64,000 nucleotides of DNA from Bacteroidales bacterium UBA4293 (GTDB lineage: Bacteria > Bacteroidota > Bacteroidia > Bacteroidales > Bacteroidaceae), in NCBI GenBank assembly GCA_002395835.1, contig DGVD01000017.1, positions 62,001 through 126,000 of the forward strand, read 5' to 3'. How positions within the stretch are numbered: the stretch's first letter is position 1; each line of letters opens with the position of its first letter. The position numbers and the translations under genes were made by a program. Below are positions 16,984 to 25,173 of the stretch, in pieces. The notes beneath the pieces are model-generated. The model saw only the letters and a list, made by a program, of their open reading frames with translations, made no database searches and was not told where the DNA came from.

Positions 16984-18231
16984 ATGGCAATAGTAAAACC
17001 TTTTAAAGGCATACGCCCACCCAAAGACTTGGTGGAACTAGTAGAGAGCCGCCCATACGATGTGCTGAACAGTGAGGAGGCCAAGGCAGAATGTGAAGGC
17101 AACGAAAAGAGCCTTTACCACATTATTAAGCCAGAAATCAATTTCGACCCCATCTGTGATGAGCATGATCCGAAGGTTTATGCCGAGGCAGCTCGTCAGT
17201 TCCAACTCTTCCAAGATAAGGGATGGCTGGTTCAGGATCCTAAGGAGTATTATTACATCTACGCGCAGACCATGAATGGCAAGACCCAGTATGGTCTGGT
17301 GATCTGTGCCTATGTGGACGACTATCTGAACGGTGTCATCAAGAAACACGAGCTGACCCGCAGGGACAAGGAAGAAGACCGAATGAAGCATGTACGTGTG
17401 AACAACGCCAATGTGGAGCCCGTCTTCTTTGCTTATCCAGATGATGCCGTGCTGGATGAGATTGTGGCCAAATACACCAAGGAGAAGCCAGAATACGACT
17501 TCATAGCCCCTGTGGATGGCTTTGGACATCAGTTCTGGATTGTGGACGACCCGAAAGACATAGAGGCCATTACAGCCCGATTTGCGCAGATGCCATCCTT
17601 ATACATCGCCGATGGTCATCATCGTTCTGCTGCTGCAGCGCTGGTAGGTGCAGAGAAGGCTAAGAACGATCCAAACCATACAGGAAAAGAGGAATATAAC
17701 TACTTTATGGCAGTGGCTTTTCCAGCCAATCAGTTGACTATCATCGACTATAACCGTGTGGTGAAGGATTTGAATGGCCTGACACCTGCTGAATTCCTGG
17801 GTAAATTGTCCGAAAACTTTGAAATAGAAGAAAAAGGAACAGAAATCTACAAGCCCGTAAAGCTTCACAACTTCTCTCTGTATCTGGAAGGCAAGTGGTA
17901 TAGCTTAACGGCTAAACCTGGAACCTATGACGATTCCGATCCAATAGGTGTGCTGGATGTTTCCGTATCTTCTAATTTGATTTTGGACAAGATTTTGGGA
18001 ATCAAAGATTTACGTTCAGACAAGCGAATAGACTTCGTAGGTGGTATCCGTGGCCTTGGCGAGCTCAAGAAACGAGTGGACAGCGGTGAGATGAAAGTGG
18101 CTTTGGCACTCTATCCTGTTTCCATGAAACAGCTGATGGATATAGCCGATACCGGCAACATCATGCCACCGAAGACCACCTGGTTTGAGCCTAAGCTTCG
18201 TTCAGGTCTAGTTATTCACAAACTAGATTAG
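16984..18231 (+). CDS. DUF1015 family protein
   Basis: 415 residues matching the DUF1015 family (N terminus VKPFKGIRPPKDLVELVESRPYD style; central IADGHHRSAAAA near 208-219; VGGIRGLGELKKRVDSGE near the end). The conserved His-rich DGHHR motif suggests a metal or phosphate site. The family commonly sits beside serA and serC, and a link to serine or phosphoserine metabolism has been proposed for that reason, but the reaction is not established as far as I know. It starts 6 bases after serA and ends one base before yigZ. Confidence 0.85.
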   Translation: MAIVKPFKGIRPPKDLVELVESRPYDVLNSEEAKAECEGNEKSLYHIIKPEINFDPICDEHDPKVYAEAARQFQLFQDKGWLVQDPKEYYYIYAQTMNGKTQYGLVICAYVDDYLNGVIKKHELTRRDKEEDRMKHVRVNNANVEPVFFAYPDDAVLDEIVAKYTKEKPEYDFIAPVDGFGHQFWIVDDPKDIEAITARFAQMPSLYIADGHHRSAAAALVGAEKAKNDPNHTGKEEYNYFMAVAFPANQLTIIDYNRVVKDLNGLTPAEFLGKLSENFEIEEKGTEIYKPVKLHNFSLYLEGKWYSLTAKPGTYDDSDPIGVLDVSVSSNLILDKILGIKDLRSDKRIDFVGGIRGLGELKKRVDSGEMKVALALYPVSMKQLMDIADTGNIMPPKTTWFEPKLRSGLVIHKLD

Positions 18232-18232
18232 A

Positions 18233-18838
18233 ATGGACGATACGTACAAGACCATAGCAGCTCCTGCAGAAGGAACCTATACAGAAAAGCGAAGCAAGTT
18301 TCTTGCCTTCGCTTTTCCTGTTAGTACCGTGGAGGAAGTAAAAGCCATTCAGGAACGAATGCAAAAAGAGTACTACGATGCCCGCCACGTGTGCTACGCC
18401 TATATGCTAGGTCCTGAGCGGAAAGAATTCCGTGCCAATGACAATGGAGAGCCTTCGGGGACGGCCGGAAAGCCTATATTAGGCCAGATCAACTCCAATG
18501 GGCTGACAGACATAGCCATTTTTGTGGTCCGATACTTCGGTGGAATCAAATTAGGTACCAGTGGCTTGATTGTAGCCTACAAAGCTGCTGCTGCAGAGTG
18601 CCTGGCTACCGCAGAGATTATAGAAAAGACGGTGGATGAGGAAGTATCCTTCGGTTTTGAATATCCCTTCATGAACGATGTGATGCGAATCGTAAAAGAG
18701 GAGGGACCCAAGATTCTGGAGCAAGGATACAACCAAGACTGCACAATGAGGCTACGTATCCGTAAATCCCTGATGCCCAAGCTAAAAGAAAGGCTGAGCA
18801 AAGTAGACAGCCTCCACCTGATGGATGACGAAAAGTAA
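18233..18838 (+). CDS. YigZ/IMPACT family protein
   Basis: 201 residues of the UPF0029/IMPACT family. The N-terminal domain contains EKRSKFLAFAFPVSTVEEVK and the signature DARHVCYAYML...NDNGEPSGTAGKPIL (about 49-87), then VVRYFGGIKLGTSGLI. A ferredoxin-like domain of about 70 residues follows. Members bind nucleic acids or nucleotides; eukaryotic IMPACT restrains GCN2, while the bacterial function is unclear. Last gene of the serC operon, one base after DUF1015. Its stop and the uvrB stop face each other with one base between. Confidence 0.88.
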   Translation: MDDTYKTIAAPAEGTYTEKRSKFLAFAFPVSTVEEVKAIQERMQKEYYDARHVCYAYMLGPERKEFRANDNGEPSGTAGKPILGQINSNGLTDIAIFVVRYFGGIKLGTSGLIVAYKAAAAECLATAEIIEKTVDEEVSFGFEYPFMNDVMRIVKEEGPKILEQGYNQDCTMRLRIRKSLMPKLKERLSKVDSLHLMDDEK

Positions 18839-18839
18839 T

Positions 18840-20906
18840 TTACTTGGTCTTCAGTAATTCTTCCAGCCTGATAATTTCATCTCTGTAACCAGCAGCTTCT
18901 ATAAAATCCAACTGTTTGGCAGCTTGTTCCATAAGCTTCCGGTTCTGCGCAATGGCTTTTTCCAATTGTTCCTTATTCATTTGAGCATATAATGGATCTG
19001 CCACCTTCAATCCCATATCCTCAGCTCCGGTATAAGCTCTGGTCTGGCCACTCTGAATCTTGCTGATAGCCTGTTTATCCACTTTCTTTTCCTTAACCTG
19101 TTCGTTGGCAGAGATCAGGTCGCTCATTTGCCGCTTCTTTACAATCTGTTTCGGTACGATGCCATGCTCCTCATTGTATTTCAGCTGCTTCTCCCGACGC
19201 CGGTTGGTCTCATTGATGGTTTTCTGCATGCTTTCCGTGATGGTATCCGCATACATGATAGCCTTTCCATTCAAATGCCGAGCCGCACGACCTACTGTCT
19301 GCGTAAGGGAACGGTAGCTACGCAAAAAGCCCTCCTTATCAGCATCTAAGATAGCCACTAAAGAAACTTCAGGTAAGTCCAGTCCCTCACGGAGCAGGTT
19401 AACCCCAATGAGCACATCTATATTACCAGAGCGTAGGTCGTCCATGATTTTCACACGCTCCAACGTATCGATATCGCTATGGATATAAGTACACTTAATG
19501 CCGATATCCAGCAAGTATTCTGAGAGTTCCTCTGCCATTCTCTTGGTTAGGGTAGTGACCAGCACACGTTCCTCTTTTTCAATACGCTGCTGGATTTCTT
19601 CCATCAAGTCGTCTATTTGGTTGAGGCTGGGCCTTACCTCAATGACAGGGTCCAGCAGACCTGTAGGTCGAATCACTTGGTCGATGACGATACCCTCACT
19701 CTGCTTTAGCTCATATTCGGCAGGCGTGGCACTGACATAGATGACCTGATTTACCATCTCCTGAAATTCCTCGAAACGCAAGGGACGGTTGTCCAAGGCA
19801 GCCGGTAGACGGAATCCATATTCCACCAGATTCTTTTTACGCGCCCGGTCGCCACCATACATAGCTCCAATTTGTGGAACACTGACATGGCTTTCATCAA
19901 TAACCATCAGGAAATCCTTAGGGAAGAAGTCCAAAAGACAATAAGGCCTAGTTCCCTCTTCCCGTCCGTCGAAATAACGCGAATAGTTCTCTATGCCACT
20001 ACAGTGCCCCAGTTCTCGGATCATCTCAATATCATAAGATACACGTTCCTGGATTCTCTTAGCCTCAATAGGACGTCCAGTTTCCTCAAAATAAGCTACT
20101 TGCTTGACTAAATCATCTTGAATCTGATGAATGGCAGCCATAGTGCTTTCCTTGGTGGTCATGAATAAGTTGGCCGGATATATTTTATATTCTTCGAATT
20201 TTCCAATACAAGTTCCATTCAGCGGATCTACCTCCTCAATGCTGTCTACCTCATCATCCCAAAAACAAACCCGAAGCACATGATCGGCATAAGCCAAGTA
20301 GATGTCCACATTATCGCCTCTGACACGGAAATTACCTCGATCTAGAATGAGGTCGTTCCTGACATATAAACTATCTACTAAGCGACGGAGAAAGACACTC
20401 TGGTCCAGAATCATTCCCTTTTTGATATCAATGACATTATTGTAGAAATCGGAAGGGTTTCCCATACCATAGATACAGCTGACTGAAGAAATTACAATTA
20501 CATCTTTCCTGCCAGAAAGCAAGGCAGAAGTGGCAGCCAGACGGAGCTTATCGATTTCATCGTTGATAGCCAGATCCTTCTCGATGTAGGTATCGGTAGT
20601 GGGGAGATAAGCCTCAGGCTGATAATAGTCGTAGTAAGACACATAATATTCCACAGCATTGTTCGGGAAGAAACTTTTAAATTCCCCATAGAGTTGTGCT
20701 GCCAAGGTTTTGTTGTGACTAAGAATCAATGTTGGCTTATTAACATTCTTGATGACATTGGCAATGGTAAACGTCTTGCCAGAGCCGGTTACTCCCAAGA
20801 GCGTCTGTGCAGGAACTCCCCCAAGCACCCCCTCAGTAAGTTGTTTGATAGCCTCGGGCTGGTCGCCTGTAGGCTGAAAATCCGATACAAGTTCAAATTC
20901 TGCCAT
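18840..20906 (-). CDS. uvrB: UvrABC excinuclease subunit B
   Basis: 688 residues, the damage-verification helicase of nucleotide excision repair. The start is ATG 20906, giving the usual MAEFELVSDFQPTGDQPEAI; an in-frame extension of 34 codons upstream is low-complexity and begins at a non-ATG codon. Walker A is GVTGSGKT at 38-45. The beta-hairpin that clamps DNA (YYDYYQPEAYLPTTDTYIEKD shape) is near 95-115, the helicase DESH box is MVIDESH, and the C terminus ends with a UVR motif (about 645-680) that contacts UvrC. uvrA lies 4 kb away. Confidence 0.97.
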   Translation of the reverse strand: MAEFELVSDFQPTGDQPEAIKQLTEGVLGGVPAQTLLGVTGSGKTFTIANVIKNVNKPTLILSHNKTLAAQLYGEFKSFFPNNAVEYYVSYYDYYQPEAYLPTTDTYIEKDLAINDEIDKLRLAATSALLSGRKDVIVISSVSCIYGMGNPSDFYNNVIDIKKGMILDQSVFLRRLVDSLYVRNDLILDRGNFRVRGDNVDIYLAYADHVLRVCFWDDEVDSIEEVDPLNGTCIGKFEEYKIYPANLFMTTKESTMAAIHQIQDDLVKQVAYFEETGRPIEAKRIQERVSYDIEMIRELGHCSGIENYSRYFDGREEGTRPYCLLDFFPKDFLMVIDESHVSVPQIGAMYGGDRARKKNLVEYGFRLPAALDNRPLRFEEFQEMVNQVIYVSATPAEYELKQSEGIVIDQVIRPTGLLDPVIEVRPSLNQIDDLMEEIQQRIEKEERVLVTTLTKRMAEELSEYLLDIGIKCTYIHSDIDTLERVKIMDDLRSGNIDVLIGVNLLREGLDLPEVSLVAILDADKEGFLRSYRSLTQTVGRAARHLNGKAIMYADTITESMQKTINETNRRREKQLKYNEEHGIVPKQIVKKRQMSDLISANEQVKEKKVDKQAISKIQSGQTRAYTGAEDMGLKVADPLYAQMNKEQLEKAIAQNRKLMEQAAKQLDFIEAAGYRDEIIRLEELLKTK

Positions 20907-21006
20907 AAGAAATCTAAAATGGAGGTGTAAAGTTACATTATTTCTTTGGTAATTCCATGCATGGAACATTTTTTTGCATTTAAAAAGGTAGATTAAATGA
21001 AGAAAC

Positions 21007-21038
21007 ATTGTTCATGTCGAACCAATTTAGTAATTTTG
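21007..21038 (+). promoter_or_regulatory. bamD-rpoZ operon promoter
   Basis: TAATTTTG (21031-21038) is an exact -7 box; ATTG (21007-21010) sits at the -33 position with a 20-base spacer. The leader would be only about 8-15 bases. Confidence 0.6.
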
Positions 21039-21052
21039 CACCCAAATTTGGT

Positions 21053-21898
21053 ATGATGAAAAAGAACATACTTTTTATTTTACTTGCTGTAGTGCTAGTT
21101 TCCAGTTGTGGAAGCAAGGCTAAGGTTGCGATGAGTACCGATTATGATCAGCGTTATGAAGCTGCCAAGCAGGCATATGTGGAAGGTCATTATTCCCGTT
21201 GTTCCAACTTGCTAGCCGATATGATTGTGGTCATGAAAGGAACTGACAAGGCACAAGAATCGCTTTATATGATGGCGATGGCCCAGTATAATTTAGGAGA
21301 CTATGAAACTGCTGCTACCTATTTTAAGCAGTTTTATACCAGCTATCCTAAGGGTGATTTCAGTGAACTGGCTCGCTATAATTCAGGAAAAGCACTCTAC
21401 AATAGCACACCTGATCCACGTTTGGACCAGTCTGCAACTGCAGAGGCTATATCTGAGTTACAGACCTTCCTGGATTTCTGTCCTGGTTCGCAGTACAGTG
21501 ATCGTGCGCAGAATATGATTTTCGAGCTACAAGACAAACTTGTAGAGAAGGAGTATTATTCAGCTAAACTCTATTACGACCTAGGCAGTTATTTTGGCAA
21601 CTGTACCGAAGGTGGCAGTAATTATGAAGCCTGTGTGGTTACCTGTCAGAACACTTTGAAGGACTATCCTTATACCAAGCTTAGAGAAGAGCTTTACTAT
21701 CTGAATTTTAAGGCCAAGTATGAGTTGGCAGAGCAGAGTGTAAATGAAAAGCAGGAAGAACGCTATAGGGATGCCATAGATGACTATTTCGGATTCAAGA
21801 ATGAGTTTCCTGATAGCAAATACACCAAAGAACTGGATAAGTTGTATGCTTCAGCACTGAAACATGTGAGTACAGAAGAAGTAGAAGAAGATTTTTAA
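21053..21898 (+). CDS. bamD: Outer-membrane assembly lipoprotein BamD
   Basis: 281 residues from ATG 21053 (ATG 21056 is equally possible). The lipoprotein signal is MKKNILFILLAVVLVSSC with Cys19 as the lipidated residue. The mature protein is a run of TPR-like helices (YEAAKQAYVEGHYSRCSNLL, MMAMAQYNLGDYETAATYF, FVTSYPKG-type motif FYTSYPKG), as in BamD of the beta-barrel assembly machine. An in-frame extension back to a TTG at 21008 runs through the -7 box and is rejected. First gene of a conserved Bacteroidetes trio with rpoZ and DUF4293. Confidence 0.92.
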   Translation: MMKKNILFILLAVVLVSSCGSKAKVAMSTDYDQRYEAAKQAYVEGHYSRCSNLLADMIVVMKGTDKAQESLYMMAMAQYNLGDYETAATYFKQFYTSYPKGDFSELARYNSGKALYNSTPDPRLDQSATAEAISELQTFLDFCPGSQYSDRAQNMIFELQDKLVEKEYYSAKLYYDLGSYFGNCTEGGSNYEACVVTCQNTLKDYPYTKLREELYYLNFKAKYELAEQSVNEKQEERYRDAIDDYFGFKNEFPDSKYTKELDKLYASALKHVSTEEVEEDF

Positions 21899-21920
21899 GA
21901 ACATTTAATTGAGATTATAT

Positions 21921-22256
21921 ATGGATTACATGAAGACCAATGCGCCCACTACTACACAGACTCGTGACATCATGGAGCTGTGCAAGGGGACAGACAATGT
22001 TTATGAAAGTGTGGTTATTATAGCAAAGCGTGCCAATCAGATTGGTCAGGATATCAAGACCGAATTGACCAATAAACTGAAGGAATTTGCTACCAGAACA
22101 GATAATTTAGAGGAAGTATTTGAGAACCGTGAGCAGATTGAGATTTCCCGTTTCTATGAGAAGTTGCCAAAGCCAACTTTGATAGCTACTCAGGAATTTA
22201 TTGACGGTAAAATTTATTTCCGCAATCCTGCAAAGGACAAAGAAAATATGTATTAA
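21921..22256 (+). CDS. rpoZ: RNA polymerase omega subunit, Bacteroidetes type
   Basis: 111 residues. The core has CKGTDNVYESVVIIAKRANQI (about 24-44), the RpoZ/Rpb6-like segment, then a helix with TELTNKLKEFATRT. The C-terminal 40 residues are specific to Bacteroidetes. It assists assembly of the beta-prime subunit. Starts 22 bases after bamD at ATG 21921; the track of in-frame codons upstream begins at TTG. Its position between bamD and DUF4293 is conserved. Confidence 0.88.
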   Translation: MDYMKTNAPTTTQTRDIMELCKGTDNVYESVVIIAKRANQIGQDIKTELTNKLKEFATRTDNLEEVFENREQIEISRFYEKLPKPTLIATQEFIDGKIYFRNPAKDKENMY

Positions 22257-22259
22257 GCT

Positions 22260-22715
22260 ATGATACAGCGTGTTCAATCTTTGTACCTGTTGGCCGTTCT
22301 TATTCTCTGCATTGTCTGCATGTGTGTATCAGTAGGACGATTTGTAGGGGAGAATGGCGATGTGGTAGCTGTATTAAATAATTTGACCTTAGAGCAAGGT
22401 GAAGCCGTCTCTTACCGGCCTTGGGCTCTTTTTGTTGAGCTGTTGCTGGTTTGTATTTTGACATTCTTTACTATTTTCACCTATAAGAAACGTATGCGTC
22501 AGATTCGCATGACGATTTTCTCTTGCATTATCCTGATAGGTTATTACATTACCTATGCAGTTTTTGCCTATTTGTTCAGTGCTGATTTGGGAGCTTCGTT
22601 CAGGCCTTCACTTTGCGCAGCTTTCCCTTTGCTAGCTTTGATTTTGAACTGGCTAGCCATCCGAGCAATCGGTGCAGATGAAATGTTGGTTAGATCACTT
22701 GATAGAATCAGATAA
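22260..22715 (+). CDS. DUF4293 membrane protein
   Basis: 151 residues with four hydrophobic segments (about 5-25, 55-75, 85-110, 120-140) and the family opening MIQRVQSLYLLAVLIL. DUF4293 is confined to Bacteroidetes and lacks a known function; it habitually follows rpoZ. It starts three bases after the rpoZ stop and is followed by a terminator. Confidence 0.85.
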   Translation: MIQRVQSLYLLAVLILCIVCMCVSVGRFVGENGDVVAVLNNLTLEQGEAVSYRPWALFVELLLVCILTFFTIFTYKKRMRQIRMTIFSCIILIGYYITYAVFAYLFSADLGASFRPSLCAAFPLLALILNWLAIRAIGADEMLVRSLDRIR

Positions 22716-22743
22716 CAAGGAAAGAATTTGAGAGAGAAAAAAG

Positions 22744-22774
22744 GAGAACTGCTTTTGGGCAGTTCTCTTTTTTT
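22744..22774. terminator. Bidirectional terminator between DUF4293 and PorT-like gene
   Basis: GAGAACTGC (22744-22752) pairs with GCAGTTCTC (22759-22767) over a 6-base loop, flanked by an A run on the left and TTTTTTT on the right. It can serve both converging transcripts. Confidence 0.88.
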
Positions 22775-23474
22775 ATCGGATGTTAGGATTTTTCGACTTG
22801 AACAAGTCTATTAGATAGCCAACCTTTATGGTAATGGCATTGTGACCAGAGCGTCCGAAATATCCTTTGGCACTATTGTCATAAAAATCATGCAAGCCAT
22901 AGAAGTAACGGGCTTCAATCTGGAAGTGCCCTAATTTAGGGGTAGATATTTCAGCTCCGGCACCTAAAGTGATGCCATAATCAAATGCTCTGTCAGCATT
23001 GTGGCTATACTGATAAGTATGAGTACGGGATTTTTCCATCCATGAACCAGTATATTCTTGACTTTCAGAAAGCAGGAATCCAATCTGAGGTCCTAGAACA
23101 ATATAGCCTTGAGCCCCTTTGCGTTCCCTTCCCCAAGCCAGACGAGCAAGAAAAGGCACCTGTACGTAATTCATGGTTTTACTGAAGTAGTCTGAACTTT
23201 CATCTTCTACTTCTTTCCAACCTTGCTGGGAATAATTAACCTCCACTTGGATGGCACAGATAGCCTTGATGTACTTTTCGCAGGTATAACGCAGAATTAT
23301 TCCTGCATTCTTTCCCATAAGCTTACCTTCTTTTAGGCTAGGGTTAAAGTCGACGCCAGTCAGATTGATACCCCCTGAAATTCCCACTGCAAATTCACTA
23401 CGGTAGTCGCCCACTTGCGCATGAGCTGTCAAGCTCAATACTGCCAATGAGCAAACTATTGTAAATCGTTTCAT
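22773..23474 (-). CDS. PorT-family outer-membrane beta-barrel protein
   Basis: 233 residues. Signal peptide MKRFTIVCSLAVLSLTAHAQ, then a barrel with typical strands (FAVGISGGINLTGV, MNYVQVPFLARLAWG, GYIVLGPQIGFLLSES, FDYGITLGAGAEIS, HFQIEARYFYGL). I choose ATG 23474: it gives a clean signal peptide and lies one base after the stop of the LysM gene. An ATG at 23489 would add five residues and overlap that gene. PorT-type barrels belong to the outer-membrane protein_beta-barrel_2 group; involvement in type IX secretion is known only for true PorT and cannot be assumed here. Confidence 0.82.
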   Translation of the reverse strand: MKRFTIVCSLAVLSLTAHAQVGDYRSEFAVGISGGINLTGVDFNPSLKEGKLMGKNAGIILRYTCEKYIKAICAIQVEVNYSQQGWKEVEDESSDYFSKTMNYVQVPFLARLAWGRERKGAQGYIVLGPQIGFLLSESQEYTGSWMEKSRTHTYQYSHNADRAFDYGITLGAGAEISTPKLGHFQIEARYFYGLHDFYDNSAKGYFGRSGHNAITIKVGYLIDLFKSKNPNIR

Positions 23475-23475
23475 A

Positions 23476-25065
23476 TCAATCTTCCACATTCACCAATCCC
23501 TTATTGAAATGCACATACCCAATCTTCGTGTTCGCGAATCCACCTTTTTCACCCTGCCGTTCAAATTTTATGAAGTTTTGATAAGGACGGATGGAAATGT
23601 CATTCAGATGCTCCTCCAAAGCTGTTCCATACGTAGATAGACTCTTAATCATGTAATACGCCGTATCAAAGCCAATGGTTGGCACAGAAGGCATAAGGGT
23701 AGGTAGTTCTGTATGGAACCAATGCTCATAGTTTCTAGCTAAGATTTTGGATTGAGCATTTCCAGGGTTGAACCAGAATTTGGTATAGATATAGGTATCT
23801 GTAGTATAGAAACTAGATTTCAGTTCATTGGCAAGGCTGAGCCATTCCTTATGGCCAAATACCGTAATTTTGTATTTAGGATTATTGGTCACAATGCTTT
23901 TCCACTTCGTCATGAAGCGACGCAGGAGAACAAGACTAGCCGAGTTAGGAACAAGCACATTCTGCTTACTTGACTCTAAGGTCTTGAAAATATCTTCATT
24001 GGCAGAGTTGATGTTCAAAATTTTGTAAGTCATGTTCTTCTCCGTCAAAGCCTGTTTGATTCTGTAAGTCAAATCACCCCTAGAAGAACGTGCATCTTCA
24101 TCATCCATGTCCATGATGATGACATTTACATTGCTTCTGCCGAACTTGCGCATGAAATATTCCGTGGCCGCATCATAAAGCTGATTGTTGTTCCCGTTCA
24201 TCGTGAAGAGGTAAGGATTATTGTTAACCTCATTCGGAGGGGTCATGACCAGACGGATTTGTCTTTTCTTGGCAAACTCCGAGATTTTGCGTTCTGACTG
24301 CTCTATTTGAGGACAGAACAGTAAATCCGCATTCATCAGAGCCGGTTCACGAAGCAGACTATCCACTTTTTCCTCATTGGCACCTGTATCACAGATGGTC
24401 AGGTCCATATTGACACCCTCATTTTTGAGACTATCTATAGCCAGCATGAATCCTCTGTAGTACATGGTAGAACTAGCCTCTTTAGCCTTATTGGTGCTAC
24501 TGAATGGCAGAAGTAGTGCAATCTTCATCATGCCATAATAGGAAACCTCAGGTATGCTATTAGAAAACAATTCCTCATTTACAGGCTCCACATTCTTGAC
24601 AACCTTTACAATTTTGTAAGGAATACATATCAGGGAGTTTTTCTTCAGCTTAGCACCTGGCTTTTTCAATTCAGGATTTGCATCCAGCAACTCCTGTTCG
24701 GTAATGCCAAACTTATGTGAAATGCTGTAGATGGTCTCTTTTCGTTTAACCTTGTAGACTTCCTGACAATTGTCTGTTACACCCTCTGGTCGGGTAGACT
24801 CCATTACTTCGATTGTTTTATGCTGTTCAATCTCCCCATTAGGTGCCGGAATAGCAATGGTTTTTCCAGCCTGGAAATTTTCGGCACTTAATCCGGGGTT
24901 TAAGGCGCAGATGGCTTCTGCTGTCACCTGATAAATCTGGGTCAGTCTGAATAGAGTCTCTCCTTTTTGGATCGTATGATAGCTGGCAACCTTGTTCTGT
25001 GCCGATATGGAAATGGCCCAGAAAAAGGAGGTGCAAAGGAGTACAAAATATCTCAAATTTCTCAT
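23476..25065 (-). CDS. LysM-domain protein fused to a periplasmic-binding-like domain
   Basis: 529 residues. Signal peptide (about 1-22, ending SISAQ). LysM 1 is YHTIQKGETLFRLTQIYQ near 29-73 and LysM 2 is YKVKRKETIYSISHKFG near 104-152; these bind peptidoglycan glycan strands. From about 180 to the end there is a type I periplasmic-binding fold (MMKIALLLPFSSTNKA, MYYRGFMLAIDSL, VNVIIMDMDDEDAR, TIGFDTAYYMIKSL). This layout recalls LpoA-like regulators and amino-acid-binding proteins, but no transporter is adjacent. It is followed by a PorT-like barrel one base after its stop, so both probably act in the envelope. Confidence 0.85.
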   Translation of the reverse strand: MRNLRYFVLLCTSFFWAISISAQNKVASYHTIQKGETLFRLTQIYQVTAEAICALNPGLSAENFQAGKTIAIPAPNGEIEQHKTIEVMESTRPEGVTDNCQEVYKVKRKETIYSISHKFGITEQELLDANPELKKPGAKLKKNSLICIPYKIVKVVKNVEPVNEELFSNSIPEVSYYGMMKIALLLPFSSTNKAKEASSTMYYRGFMLAIDSLKNEGVNMDLTICDTGANEEKVDSLLREPALMNADLLFCPQIEQSERKISEFAKKRQIRLVMTPPNEVNNNPYLFTMNGNNNQLYDAATEYFMRKFGRSNVNVIIMDMDDEDARSSRGDLTYRIKQALTEKNMTYKILNINSANEDIFKTLESSKQNVLVPNSASLVLLRRFMTKWKSIVTNNPKYKITVFGHKEWLSLANELKSSFYTTDTYIYTKFWFNPGNAQSKILARNYEHWFHTELPTLMPSVPTIGFDTAYYMIKSLSTYGTALEEHLNDISIRPYQNFIKFERQGEKGGFANTKIGYVHFNKGLVNVED

Positions 25066-25092
25066 GAGTGTATTTTACATTTATAATCTCTG

Positions 25093-25100
25093 CAAATTTA
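25093..25100 (-). promoter_or_regulatory. Candidate -7 box of LysM-PorT operon
   Basis: TAAATTTG on the minus strand, 27 bases upstream of the start; matches TAnnTTTG, but the -33 position is poor. Confidence 0.4.
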
Positions 25101-25144
25101 CGAAAATTTTAGAGAACCCCCACCATTTTTTGGTTGGAAAGTGT

Positions 25145-25152
25145 TATATTTG
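25145..25152 (+). promoter_or_regulatory. Candidate uvrA -7 box
   Basis: TATATTTG, exact -7 consensus, 21 bases upstream of the uvrA ATG. No clean TTTG at -33. Confidence 0.45.
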
Positions 25153-25173
25153 CAGATTGAAATTTTAAAAAGG

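Noticed and set aside
18831..18846. AAGTAA/TTACTT inverted repeat at the yigZ-uvrB junction
   Set aside because: Very short and formed by the two stop codons meeting; no T run, so not called as a terminator.
20907..21008. In-frame extension of uvrB by 34 codons
   Set aside because: The UvrB family starts at the MAEFELVSDF position; the extension lies over the divergent bamD promoter and starts at a non-ATG codon.
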